This document shows positions 17,830 to 26,227 of a stretch of 64,000 nucleotides of DNA, piece by piece. This DNA is from an uncultured Paludibaculum sp. (GTDB taxonomy: Bacteria; Acidobacteriota; Terriglobia; Bryobacterales; Bryobacteraceae), in assembly GCF_963665245.1 (NCBI RefSeq), contig NZ_OY762268.1, positions 930,001-994,000 on the forward strand, read 5' to 3'. The stretch's first letter is position 1, and every line of letters begins with the position of its first letter. Under the pieces are notes generated by a model. The model did not search any database and had not been told where the DNA came from. It was given only the letters and a program-made list of their open reading frames with translations. The position numbers and the translations under genes are program-made.

Positions 17830-18864
17830 ATGTCACAAAAACCCGTTGTCACGTTCGGTGAAATCATGCTGCGCCTGGCGCCTCCCGGCTATGAGCGGCT
17901 GATGATGTCGCCCATGCTGGTGGCCACCTACGGCGGCGGCGAAGCCAATGTCGCGGTGTCGGTCGCCAACTACGGCCAGCCAGCACGTTTTGTCACGGTC
18001 CTGCCGGACAATCCCATCACTGAGGCGTTCGTCTACCAGATGCGCGGCTTCGGCGTCGACACGTCGTACATCAAGCGCGCCGCCGGTCGCTTCGGCATCT
18101 ACTTCGTCGAGCCGGGCGCCAACCAAAGGCCCTCCAAGGTCGTCTACGACCGCGCCAATAGCTCCATCGCCCTGGCCAAGCCCGGCGACCTCGACTGGAC
18201 CGCCATCTTCGCCTACGCCGGCTGGTTCCACGTCACCGGCATCACGCCCGCCCTGACGCAATCGGCCGCCGACCTCTCCATCGAGGCCGCCAAGGCCGCC
18301 CAGTCGATGGGTGTGACGGTGTCGTGCGATCTCAACTACCGCAAGAATCTGTGGAAGTACGGCAAGCCGACGCAGGAAGTGATGTCGGAGCTCGTGAAGT
18401 ACGTCGATTATGCCATCGCCAACGAGGAAGACTGCCAGAAGGCGCTGGGCATCAAAATCGATGTCGACGTCCATTCCGGTAAGTTGGACCAGGCGCAGTA
18501 CGAGGCGCTGGCGAAGAAGGTGCTCGATACGTATCCGAATCTGAAGGCCATCGCCATCACGTTGCGCGAGAGCTTTAGCGCCTCGCACAACGGCTGGTCT
18601 GCCTGCATGCACAATCGCGAGCAGTTCCTGCTGAGCCGCCGCTACGACATCACGCACATTGTCGACCGTGTGGGCGGTGGCGACGCGTTCGCCGGCGGCC
18701 TGATCTACGGCCTGATCAACCTGCCCACGCACCAGGACGCGCTGGAATTCGCGGTAGCCGGATCGTGCCTGAAGCACTCCGTACCGGGTGACTTCAACCG
18801 TTTCACGAAGGCGGAAGTGGAAGCACTGATCAAGGAAGGCGGCAGCGGCCGCGTGCAGCGGTAG
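17830..18864 (+). CDS. PfkB-family sugar kinase (2-keto-3-deoxygluconate kinase-like)
   Basis: Cytoplasmic kinase of 344 residues in the ribokinase/PfkB family. The N-terminal GGGEANVAVS motif and the C-terminal GGGDAFAGG motif with catalytic base D285 are both intact. FGEIMLRL at the start and the overall pattern fit 2-keto-3-deoxygluconate kinases of the Entner-Doudoroff route, but the substrate is inferred. The ATG lies 28 bases after the RidA-like gene. A strong intrinsic terminator follows 22 bases after the stop. Confidence 0.82.
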   Translation: MSQKPVVTFGEIMLRLAPPGYERLMMSPMLVATYGGGEANVAVSVANYGQPARFVTVLPDNPITEAFVYQMRGFGVDTSYIKRAAGRFGIYFVEPGANQRPSKVVYDRANSSIALAKPGDLDWTAIFAYAGWFHVTGITPALTQSAADLSIEAAKAAQSMGVTVSCDLNYRKNLWKYGKPTQEVMSELVKYVDYAIANEEDCQKALGIKIDVDVHSGKLDQAQYEALAKKVLDTYPNLKAIAITLRESFSASHNGWSACMHNREQFLLSRRYDITHIVDRVGGGDAFAGGLIYGLINLPTHQDALEFAVAGSCLKHSVPGDFNRFTKAEVEALIKEGGSGRVQR

Positions 18865-18886
18865 CAGGAACGCCCAGACGTGGAGA

Positions 18887-18927
18887 GGGCCATGCGGAAC
18901 GGCCGACCGTTCCGCATGGCCCTTTTT
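18887..18927 (+). terminator. Intrinsic terminator after the sugar kinase gene
   Basis: A perfect 16-base-pair stem (18887-18902 with 18907-18922), a 4-base loop CCGA, and a T5 run at 18923-18927. It ends the RidA-like/kinase transcript and separates it from the broken gene on the opposite strand. Confidence 0.93.
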
Positions 18928-18938
18928 GTCTCAGGCCG

Positions 18939-19408
18939 CTACTGCAGCTTGACGGCCTTGAAGCTGGTATACGCCCCGCTGCTGGCGAAGCGCAGACCCA
19001 TGGCGCTCACTTCCGCGGAGCCAACCCTGGAAATCTCCAGCCGCCCCTTCTTCTGATCAACAATGCTGTTCAGCTCAACCAGAGGGAAAGCAGCGTGGCC
19101 GTTTGGAGGGATCTCCGGCAATGCCACGGTCAAGATGCGTTGGCCCTGTTCGTCGCGGAACGTGAGGTTCACAGCGGCTGCAGACGTGGCGCTCCAGGCT
19201 GAGTCACCACCATCCACCCTTGGTTGCCCTGCACCGAGAATTTGAAGCCTGGACCGGTGGTGATCATGCGAACCGGGGCGCTCACCTTAGCGCCCGTACC
19301 CGCGTCGGCGCTCAGGACCACCGCCTGTGGTGAGAAAAACACGTAGGGGTTCTGGGCCTGTACTAACGATAGGCAACCGCCGAGCAGCAAAAGAGTTACG
19401 AGTTTCAC
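18939..19408 (-). pseudogene. Frameshifted secreted protein gene
   Basis: Two overlapping frames together look like one secreted protein. The first part (19408-19169, GTG start) has a signal peptide VKLVTLLLLGGCLSLVQA and then a beta-rich segment ending QGNQGWMVV. The second part (18939-19217, another frame) continues as AAAVNLTFRDEQGQRILTV through to FKAVKLQ, which resembles C-terminal domains of acidobacterial secreted proteins. The frames overlap by 49 bases, and neither half makes a convincing protein alone. A frameshift or small deletion near 19170-19215 is the simplest reading; sequencing error is not excluded. Confidence 0.5.
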
Positions 19409-19573
19409 TACTTTCTGTCTCCGTCCGTATGACCGGGTAATCGCATAATCCCATCCTTCAGCGGCTCCGCGGCCCGCCTGCACCCTCCCCTTCGGGCAGC
19501 CAGGAGCCCTGCGCCAGAAAGAAACGCCGCATGGGTGGGCCGCGTCCCCGTATAATCAAGGTCAGAATCCGTC

Positions 19574-20611
19574 ATGTACTCACGCAGGCAAGTCATTCTG
19601 GGAGGCACCGCGCTCGCGCTCTCTTCCGCCGCGGCGTCCGCTCAGCCCCAGGCACCGTCCAGTTCCGCCCAGGCCTTCAAGGCCGGCGTCAGCGAAGTCA
19701 TCGTGCCCGTCACGGTCACCGATGACAAAGGCCGCTTCGTGCGCGACCTCGACCTGAAAGACTTTGAAGTGCGCGATGAAGGCGTCGTGCAGAAGGTCAC
19801 CTACTTCACTCGCGAACGCAACCAACCGGTCGTCATCGGATTCCTGGTCGATCTCTCCAACTCCAACCGCCTGCATTGGGACAAGTTCAAGGAAGCCATC
19901 CAGGATCTGGTTCTGGCCACCATGGAGCCCGACGGCAAGCCCGATCCCCGGTTCTCCGGCTATCTCATCGGCTATTCCACCGAAGCCGAGCTAATGGTGA
20001 ACACCACGGAGGACCCTGAGAAGATTCTCGACCGCTTCCGCAAGACCAAGCCGGGCGGCGGCGCCGCGCTGTTCGACGCCGTCTACCAATCCTGCACCAG
20101 CCGCACGCTGGTCAAAGGCGAGCCCATCGAACCGCGCCGAGTCATCGTGATCGTCGGCGACGGCCACGACAATAACAGCAAGAAGACACTGGAAGAAGTC
20201 GTCGAAATCGCCCAGCGCAATCTGGTGACCATTTACGGCGTATCGACAGTCGCATTTGGGTTCCGCAATGAAGGCGAGCCTAATCTGAAGCGTCTGGCCG
20301 AATCCTCCGGCGGCCGCGTCGTCTACCCCCTGGAAAACCTCTACTCCGACGTCTCGGGCTACCTCTCCACGCCTTCGGATGAAGGCAATTTCGCCTATAA
20401 GGTGGGCACCGGCGGATATGCCGCCGCGATTATGCGGGGTATTGTCAACGCGATCTCCGCTACGGCCGGCGAGATCACCTCTCAATACATCCTGAGGTAT
20501 ACGCCGGACAATACCGATGTGGCCAAGAAATTCCGTAGAATCGAAGTGAAGGTCAACCTGGCCAATGTGAAGGTTCGGGCTCGCGAGGGCTATTTCCCCT
20601 TCGCCCCATAG
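19574..20611 (+). CDS. VWFA-related acidobacterial protein
   Basis: Exported protein of 345 residues with a twin-arginine-like leader (MYSRRQVILGGTALALSSAA). A VWA domain starts near residue 88 with the MIDAS residues D93, S95 and S97 (DLSNS). The stretch before it, VTVTDDKGRFVRDL, and the end YILRYTP...RAREGYFP are typical of the VWFA-related family expanded in Acidobacteria. It probably binds another protein through a metal ion outside the membrane. The partner is unknown. Confidence 0.88.
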   Translation: MYSRRQVILGGTALALSSAAASAQPQAPSSSAQAFKAGVSEVIVPVTVTDDKGRFVRDLDLKDFEVRDEGVVQKVTYFTRERNQPVVIGFLVDLSNSNRLHWDKFKEAIQDLVLATMEPDGKPDPRFSGYLIGYSTEAELMVNTTEDPEKILDRFRKTKPGGGAALFDAVYQSCTSRTLVKGEPIEPRRVIVIVGDGHDNNSKKTLEEVVEIAQRNLVTIYGVSTVAFGFRNEGEPNLKRLAESSGGRVVYPLENLYSDVSGYLSTPSDEGNFAYKVGTGGYAAAIMRGIVNAISATAGEITSQYILRYTPDNTDVAKKFRRIEVKVNLANVKVRAREGYFPFAP

Positions 20612-20700
20612 CGCTTCGCTGGGCTATCTTGTGGACTTGACGTCCGGGCCCGAGAAATTCGTCATTTCTCCGCCCGCCTACGGCCGATAAGAACGATTTC

Positions 20701-21510
20701 ATGTCGCTGCCATCCGACATCGACGCGCCGCTGGCGACCCGCACCGCGGAGTACCGCGTGTTCCAGGCCCTTGGCGAGAATTGTGGCGTTGTCGTCATCG
20801 ACCCGGAAAGCGGAGCCTGCGTCATGCGCTTCCGCCGCGATTGGCATAAGTTCGCCGGCGACGAGGCCGATGTTCTCCGGGCTTTGGCGGAAGACCTACC
20901 AACCAAGCAGCACGAGATGGGCACCCAGGCGTTCTTGCGGTGGATCGACGAAAACCTCTCCAATACGCTGAGCGTGGAGCCACCAGCCCAGTCGATGTGC
21001 ATCGACCTGCAGAGGACGGCACAAGCTCTCTACCACCACCATGTGCACTCGGAGCCTCTTCCCTTCCAGACCCATCTACCCCTGATTCCCATCGATCTGG
21101 CGGCTGGCGGTTTGGGCCAGGACCGGGCCGCCGGCGCGACGGAGTGGATCGACGCCGAGGTGCCCGGCCGGCATGGTCTTTCCAAGGACCTCTTTCTCGT
21201 CCGCATCCACGGCCGCTCGATGGAGCCGGACATTCCGGATGGTTCCATCTGTGTCTTCCGGCCGTATCAAGGCGGCTCGCGAAAGGGCGGAATCTTCATC
21301 GTGCAGCGCCGCACCAGCACCGACGATGGCGGCGAATTCACGATCAAACGCTACGAGAGTTCGAAGAACGAGACGGCCGACGGTTGGAGCCACTCCGGGA
21401 TCCACATGCAGCCGGACAACCCCGAGTTCTCCAGTTGGGATTTGACGCAGGAAGAAGACCGCTGGGTGACCGTGGCCCAGTTTATTTGCGTCCTGGAAGA
21501 TCCGATTTAG
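20701..21510 (+). CDS. S24/LexA-like peptidase domain protein without HTH
   Basis: Protein of 269 residues whose C-terminal half is an S24 (LexA/UmuD-like) domain. The serine is S173 in HGRSMEPDIPDG and the lysine is K216 in FTIKRYE. The first 140 residues are not an HTH domain; they contain a compact segment (YRVFQALGENCGVVVIDPES) followed by a helical part I do not recognise. It could be an autoprocessing switch without DNA binding. Its 3' end overlaps the HAD gene on the other strand by 29 bases. Confidence 0.75.
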   Translation: MSLPSDIDAPLATRTAEYRVFQALGENCGVVVIDPESGACVMRFRRDWHKFAGDEADVLRALAEDLPTKQHEMGTQAFLRWIDENLSNTLSVEPPAQSMCIDLQRTAQALYHHHVHSEPLPFQTHLPLIPIDLAAGGLGQDRAAGATEWIDAEVPGRHGLSKDLFLVRIHGRSMEPDIPDGSICVFRPYQGGSRKGGIFIVQRRTSTDDGGEFTIKRYESSKNETADGWSHSGIHMQPDNPEFSSWDLTQEEDRWVTVAQFICVLEDPI

Positions 21511-22123
21511 CCGGCCCGACGCGAATCCCGAACGCGCCCCCACCGTTGGGGACATACTGGACGCCCAGGTAGTTGGGAATGTCCTGGCCCAACTGCACCA
21601 CCCGCATGCCCGCCGACAAGCCAGCCTGGACGCCGGCCGGCGCATCCTCGAACACCAGGCAGCGCTCTGGCCGAACCCCCAGGCGCTCCGCCCCGAGGAG
21701 AAAACAGTAGGGATCGGGCTTGCCGGTGACCACCTCTTCCGATGTCACCATGCCGGCCGGCACGGGCAGGCCGGCGGCCGCTAAACGGACCTCGGCCAGT
21801 TTCCGTGGGCAGGAGGTGACGACTGTCCAGCGCTCCGGCGGCAGCGACGCCAGCAGGGCGGCCGCGCCGGCAATCTGCACAACTCCGTCGGTATCCAGTT
21901 CTTCGGCGCGGTTGAATTCCAGGGCGGCGGCCGCCGCATCGATCCCGGGCACGAACATGTGAATGGTTTCGGCCGTTCGCCGGCCATGCGAGACGGCCAG
22001 GATTTTGTCCACGTCCAGGCCGTGCTGGTCGGCAAATCGCCGCCAGTAACGCACTACCACCTCGTGGGAATCCACCAATGTGCCGTCAAGATCGAAGAGA
22101 ATCGCATCGCAGTCGAAAGTCAT
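21482..22123 (-). CDS. HAD-superfamily phosphatase
   Basis: Protein of 213 residues of the beta-phosphoglucomutase/phosphoglycolate phosphatase-like group. Motif I is FDLDGT with D11 and D13, motif II VVTSCP, motif III TGKPDPY, and motif IV VFEDAPAG. It is likely a sugar phosphate or phosphoglycolate phosphatase, and the cap domain does not fix the substrate. The start 22123 is chosen because it places motif I ten residues in; an upstream ATG at 22165 is possible. The gene is convergent with the S24 gene. Confidence 0.85.
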   Translation of the reverse strand: MTFDCDAILFDLDGTLVDSHEVVVRYWRRFADQHGLDVDKILAVSHGRRTAETIHMFVPGIDAAAAALEFNRAEELDTDGVVQIAGAAALLASLPPERWTVVTSCPRKLAEVRLAAAGLPVPAGMVTSEEVVTGKPDPYCFLLGAERLGVRPERCLVFEDAPAGVQAGLSAGMRVVQLGQDIPNYLGVQYVPNGGGAFGIRVGPAKSDLPGRK

Positions 22124-22178
22124 GAGAGGAGGGTCCGGACCACGGAAGCGGGGTCCTGATTCCATTATGACAGGGCCG

Positions 22179-23231
22179 CTAGGAATCGGTCTTCTCGATG
22201 AGCTTCTCCACGCCCATCATATAGATGGCCATCTTGCCGTGACGGTCGCTCTGGAAGAAGACCTTCTGGCTGTTGGCGCTGAAGGTGGGCGCGGTGAGTG
22301 CCGCGTTTTTGGCCTTGTGCTCGCACAGGGTGAATTCCCGTTTTGTCGCGCGCAGAAGCACCAGTATGTTGGGAGAGGCCTTGCTGCGGCTGGCGCCGAG
22401 AAACACACTGGAGTTCGCGTTGCGCGTGAAGGCGGCGAACTGGCTGGTCTTGGCCACCAGCACGTCGGCCTTTGAATCCAGACCCTGCTCGCGGATCGCG
22501 TTGAGCTGGTTCGATTCCGCCGGTTCCAACAGGTACACCAACGCCTGCCCATCGGGCGCCCACTGCGCCTGCAGTACCCGGCCTGGAGGGGTCTCGACAC
22601 GCCGCTGCCCTGCCCCATCGAAGCCGGCCACCGACAATACGCCCGCATCGTTCAGCCACAGGAGCATCGCGCGCTTTGGGTTCGGCGTAAGGCACTGCAC
22701 GGCGCCACTGACCTCCACGGCTGTCTCTGGCGCGCCCTTGGGATACCGCATCCGGCGGATGTGCGACGAACTGCCTTGCGTCTCCACATAGAACAGCGAC
22801 TGCCCGTCGTCCGTCGTCACCAACGGGCCGGATCGCGTCCAATCCGGCCGCACCTTGGCCAGTTCCACATGGTGAAGGCTGCCTAGAGCAACCTGTATGA
22901 GGCTCGAGCCGCCGAACAGCAGCGCGGAACGGTCATCGAACGAAAACGTCAACGTTTCCGGCGCGTAGCCTTCGACAACCGGCAACGGCTTGATCTGCCC
23001 GTTGGAGAGCGCCATCGAGTAGGGCGCCCACGAGTCGCCGGAACTGGCTGAAAACAGGAGATTGCGGGCGGCGCGGTCGACGCTCCGCGCCGGCATGGCG
23101 GGCAGCAGGCTCTCGTGTTCCGGACTCGTGAGGCGGCGAACGTCGAATTCCGTGGCCGGGTCCTGATACCGCACCCACTCCTGCGAACCCACGGCGAGGC
23201 CCGCCAGAAACGATCGCCGGGACTGGGCCAT
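22179..23231 (-). CDS. Tat-exported beta-propeller protein (TolB/WD40-like)
   Basis: Protein of 350 residues with a short twin-arginine leader (MAQSRRSFLAGLAVGSQ). The rest consists of repeated beta-propeller-like blades such as FSFDDRSALLFGG, TTDDGQSLFYVE, WAPDGQALVYLL and FSANSQKVFFQSDRHGKMAIYMM, the pattern of TolB-type propellers. No catalytic domain is attached. Starting at 23231 removes an arginine-rich upstream reading that looks non-coding. A binding or scaffold role outside the membrane is likely. Confidence 0.75.
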   Translation of the reverse strand: MAQSRRSFLAGLAVGSQEWVRYQDPATEFDVRRLTSPEHESLLPAMPARSVDRAARNLLFSASSGDSWAPYSMALSNGQIKPLPVVEGYAPETLTFSFDDRSALLFGGSSLIQVALGSLHHVELAKVRPDWTRSGPLVTTDDGQSLFYVETQGSSSHIRRMRYPKGAPETAVEVSGAVQCLTPNPKRAMLLWLNDAGVLSVAGFDGAGQRRVETPPGRVLQAQWAPDGQALVYLLEPAESNQLNAIREQGLDSKADVLVAKTSQFAAFTRNANSSVFLGASRSKASPNILVLLRATKREFTLCEHKAKNAALTAPTFSANSQKVFFQSDRHGKMAIYMMGVEKLIEKTDS

Positions 23232-23272
23232 ATCTAGGATTTTAGCAGGGAAGAGGGCCGGTGCCGCGGACC

Positions 23273-24334
23273 TCAATGGTGCGGATCGTGGCCGTGCTCC
23301 TTCGCCGCCGACGCGTAATGCTCCTTCAACAGATCCACGCCGAAATCGTCTTCGAAGTCCCTCCATACACTATGGATGTGGTTCGCGTTGTTCTGGGTGT
23401 TGTCATATTCGATCAGGAAGGTGGGCGACTGCACGCGATAGTAGTGCGGTCGGCCCTTCTCCACCTCCCCGGCCCACGCAAAATACACGGTCTGCCCGGC
23501 CTCTTTCACCCTTTGGCGCCGCTGCTCGGCCAGTTCCCCAGGCAGGTTCTCGATGTACTCATCAATGAGCGTGGCCAACAACTTACGCTGGTCCGCCGTC
23601 ATTTTGGACTCAATCAGCCCGCTGGGTTGGCCAGTCAGGGCCGCCTTCCGGCTGCGCTCGGTGAGGATGTCGGCATAGGCCTTCTCGGCCACCAGGGCCA
23701 CCTTACGTTGATCCGGGCTCAGGGCGGTCATCAGTGCCCGGCCCTTGTCTTCCTCGGCCCCCAGCACCCGCAGCCCGGCGCGGGGCCCCTCCTTCACTTC
23801 ACCAGGATTCGAACCCAGGAACGTCGGGTTGCCCGTCGCTTTGCCCTTCACCACCGTGAAGTGGAGGCTCACGTGATGCCCCTCAATGCGGTACGCCCAC
23901 GTGCCGGTGGCCGACGGTTCGCCGAAGATGCTGAAGTGATAGCGCTCCGGGTTGCGGCGGCCGGCGGTGTCCTTCTCCATGATGCGCAGGATGTCCTCCA
24001 GGCTCATGATGGTAGTGGTCTTGATGAAGCCCTGCTGGCTGAGACCGGCGCTGAGCAGCGCGGAAGCCAGCGCCTTCTGGTGCGGCGACATCTCGGATAG
24101 AGTCAGGCCCTTGCGGGGCCGCTCATAGCGCTTGGGGATGTCGGCGCTGGGGATGTAGTGCCAGAAGAAGCGCTCATCGTCCTCAAACGGGAAGACAACG
24201 GCGGCCCGTTGCTCCGGCGTAAGGGACGCCAGGAAGTTCCTGGCGGTGGATACCATTCGCGGCAGTGCGTGGTCGTCGTGCGCCCACACGAGGGACGCCA
24301 CAAGCAAAAGGGGAAACGCGGCCCAGAAACGCAT
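23273..24334 (-). CDS. DUF3500 family secreted protein
   Basis: Protein of 353 residues with a signal peptide (MRFWAAFPLLLVASLVWA) and a histidine-rich beginning and end (HDDHALPR; HGHDPHH). The body, with LTPEQRAAVVFPFEDDER, WHYIPS, GEPSATGTWAYRIEGHHVSLHFT and YDNTQNNANHIHSVWRDFEDDFG, matches the DUF3500 family as I remember it. Function is not established, and the terminal histidines suggest metal binding. It lies 42 bases upstream of the propeller gene on the same strand. Confidence 0.82.
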   Translation of the reverse strand: MRFWAAFPLLLVASLVWAHDDHALPRMVSTARNFLASLTPEQRAAVVFPFEDDERFFWHYIPSADIPKRYERPRKGLTLSEMSPHQKALASALLSAGLSQQGFIKTTTIMSLEDILRIMEKDTAGRRNPERYHFSIFGEPSATGTWAYRIEGHHVSLHFTVVKGKATGNPTFLGSNPGEVKEGPRAGLRVLGAEEDKGRALMTALSPDQRKVALVAEKAYADILTERSRKAALTGQPSGLIESKMTADQRKLLATLIDEYIENLPGELAEQRRQRVKEAGQTVYFAWAGEVEKGRPHYYRVQSPTFLIEYDNTQNNANHIHSVWRDFEDDFGVDLLKEHYASAAKEHGHDPHH

Positions 24335-24376
24335 GGGACGATTCTACACGAGTTAGGCCGGATGAGGGAGGAAGAA

Positions 24377-25276
24377 CTAGAAAGCAAAGTCGCGCGCCGG
24401 ACTTGCCGTCGCCAGCGCGGATTTTTCCAGATAGTAGTGCGGATTCACCGGCGCGCCGCCCCGCCGGACCTCGTAGTGGAGGTGAGGGGCCGTGGCCCGG
24501 CCGGTGGCTCCGGTGCCGCCAATCACCTGCCCCATCTTCACTTCCTGGTTGGGAATGACGTCGATGCGGGAGAGGTGGGCGTAATACGTCTGCAGGCCAT
24601 TGAGGTGGTCGACGACGATCAATTTGCCGTAGGCGCCGCCCCAATTCGCTTCCGTGACGACACCGTCAGCCGCCACATGAACCGGGGTGCCTTGGGGCGC
24701 GGAGATGTCGACACCGGTATGGAACGCCTGGTGGGAGAAGAACGGATCCTCGCGGGTCCCGAAACTGCTCAGCAGCCGGCCCATGACAGGCCACAGCCCG
24801 GGCGTCGTGTTCACCAGCCAGCGACGGCTGGAGAAACGGCCACCTGTACCTAGGGAAGCTGTATTGAGCCTGTTGTATTCTTCGAGCGTTTCACGCAGGG
24901 TCGGCATAGTCGGCATCTGCCCGATCGACGCCATCGTGGTGTCGGCGGTGGTCCCCTGCCGCTTGTTCAGGCCGTAGGCAACCGAGACTTCCGATGCGAA
25001 CATCTGCAGCCTGGCCATCTGCTCGTTGGTCTGGTTCGCCTCTGTGAGAAGCTTCTGGTAGCGGGCCCGCAGGAACTCGGTCTCTTCCCGCAAACTGTTG
25101 TAGTTGCCCACCTTCCAAGCCATCCGCACGTAGCTGGAGACCATTCCAAACAGCGTGAACCCGCCCAGCAAGGCCAAACCGAGAACGGCAAAAATCACTT
25201 TCTGGTCGATTTGGAAGCGGCGGAGACGCCCATGGAGGGAGTGAGCCAGAACTACGATGAAGTAGGGCTGATTCAT
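24377..25276 (-). CDS. M23 family metallopeptidase with coiled coil
   Basis: Cell-wall peptidase-like protein of 299 residues. It has a cytoplasmic N-terminus, a transmembrane helix at about residues 28-50, a coiled coil at about 57-100, and a C-terminal LytM (M23) domain with H186 and D190 (FHTGVD) and H265/H267 (HLHYE). All four active-site residues are present, so it is probably a peptidoglycan endopeptidase acting outside the inner membrane. The gene is preceded by a long intergenic region. Confidence 0.92.
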   Translation of the reverse strand: MNQPYFIVVLAHSLHGRLRRFQIDQKVIFAVLGLALLGGFTLFGMVSSYVRMAWKVGNYNSLREETEFLRARYQKLLTEANQTNEQMARLQMFASEVSVAYGLNKRQGTTADTTMASIGQMPTMPTLRETLEEYNRLNTASLGTGGRFSSRRWLVNTTPGLWPVMGRLLSSFGTREDPFFSHQAFHTGVDISAPQGTPVHVAADGVVTEANWGGAYGKLIVVDHLNGLQTYYAHLSRIDVIPNQEVKMGQVIGGTGATGRATAPHLHYEVRRGGAPVNPHYYLEKSALATASPARDFAF

Positions 25277-25518
25277 GACTGATGATCAGTGCCAGCGATG
25301 CGATGAAGTCCAGTTCGTCTTTCCGACCGGAAAGTCAAGATGGTCTTCTGTGGCCCAAATTTGCTCATGGGGTAAACTCGGGCCAAACGCAAACCTAACG
25401 GTAACAATCAACGCTGGGGCTGTCAAGGCTTGAATTGTGGCATAGTGCCGCGGCAGGCGTGTCAGGAAGACCCGCAGAAGCTTCTAGTTTCCATCACATC
25501 TTATTGATAAGAAATGAA

Positions 25519-25561
25519 TTGCGCTGTAGAAGCGATGTAAATAGTACATCCCGCAGCGCAA
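25519..25561. repeat. Nested inverted repeat, possible structured RNA
   Basis: Outer arms TTGCGCTG (25519-25526) and CAGCGCAA (25554-25561) enclose inner arms GATGTA (25534-25539) and TACATC (25545-25550). Both pairings are perfect and nested, and the whole lies in an AT-richer gap without ORFs. It could be part of a leader or small RNA, or a protein-binding dyad. Confidence 0.45.
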
Positions 25562-25640
25562 AACCTTAGTAGATTTTCATCTGGTCTAGGGGCAACAACA
25601 CGCCCGAAACGGCCAAGTCCAGAGCCCGCAGGCCAATTGG

Positions 25641-25674
25641 AAAAAACGGCGGGCCGTGTGGGCGCGGCCCGCCG
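25641..25674 (-). terminator. Intrinsic terminator, minus strand
   Basis: Read on the minus strand, a perfect 10-base-pair GC stem (25674-25665 with 25656-25647) with an 8-base loop is followed by six T residues (25646-25641). It lies 25 bases after the ORF ending at 25699 and probably ends the transcript that begins with the coiled-coil gene. Confidence 0.85.
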
Positions 25675-25698
25675 GAATGGCGATTGGGGATCGCCTGG

Positions 25699-26217
25699 CT
25701 AGGGAAGAAGCGAAGGCTTAAGGAACTGGACGGGAGAATGGAGATTAACCCTTGCCGGTTCCACCTTCACTTCGGTTGCAATCGCGGAGTCATCGACCTC
25801 CGTGGCTACCCCGTCCGCCCCGCCAAGGCTTAGCCGAAGATCGGTCAAGTCTTCGACTGTCTCGAGACGAGGGGAGTAGGACGGGGTATGCCAAGGAGCA
25901 TGGAGTGAGCGGCTGGAGGAGGGTGCCGCTACTCCGCACCCGATGCGGCCTCGGATTCGCACCGGATGATTCGACAAATCCTTCGCTGCGGGGAAGGTCG
26001 TAAAATTCCGTAAATTCCGTCGGGACACCACAGCATGCCGGGCGCGTGCTGCTCGGGGAGGCATCAAGTTGCCCCTCGAGCAGCCCTCCGATAGTGCGCC
26101 ACGCACCGACACGGCGGGCCTCAGACTCCATCCCCTCGACGCGGTGGCCGCGCCGAGCCCGGGAGTCAACGCCAGGCTGAGTGACAGTACCTGACATAGC
26201 TTTGATCGCCCGCCCAT
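25699..26217 (-). CDS. Uncertain ORF, possibly a secreted protein or gene remnant
   Basis: The reading frame gives 172 residues, starting with a hydrophobic leader-like stretch (LCQVLSLSLALTPGLGAATA) and ending with an acidic protein-like segment (TVEDLTDLRLSLGGADG). The middle is rich in Arg, Ser and Pro and looks non-coding, and a second frame over 25790-26224 is equally long and equally odd. Its position 10 bases after the coiled-coil gene and just before a terminator supports a real or formerly real gene. I would not assign a function. Confidence 0.3.
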   Translation of the reverse strand: MGGRSKLCQVLSLSLALTPGLGAATASRGWSLRPAVSVRGALSEGCSRGNLMPPRAARARHAVVSRRNLRNFTTFPAAKDLSNHPVRIRGRIGCGVAAPSSSRSLHAPWHTPSYSPRLETVEDLTDLRLSLGGADGVATEVDDSAIATEVKVEPARVNLHSPVQFLKPSLLP

Positions 26218-26227
26218 CGTGCATCCC

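Larger units (their letters stand above)
25277..25698. other. Intergenic region before the M23 gene
   Basis: About 420 bases with no convincing ORF. The side toward the M23 gene should hold its promoter, but I cannot name one with confidence. A nested inverted repeat lies at 25519-25561 and an intrinsic terminator for the opposite end at 25641-25674; both are listed separately. The composition is less GC-rich than neighbouring genes around 25480-25600. Confidence 0.6.

Noticed and set aside
20683..20690. GCCGATAA resembling a FliA -10 before the S24-like gene
   Set aside because: No TAAA-like -35 lies 15 bases upstream (ATTT there) and it is only 10 bases from the start codon.
23802..23819. 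tRNA T-arm-like sequence on the minus strand (CCTGGGTTCGAATCCTGG)
   Set aside because: It lies inside the DUF3500 gene and encodes FLGSNPGE; no acceptor, D- or anticodon arm can be folded around it.
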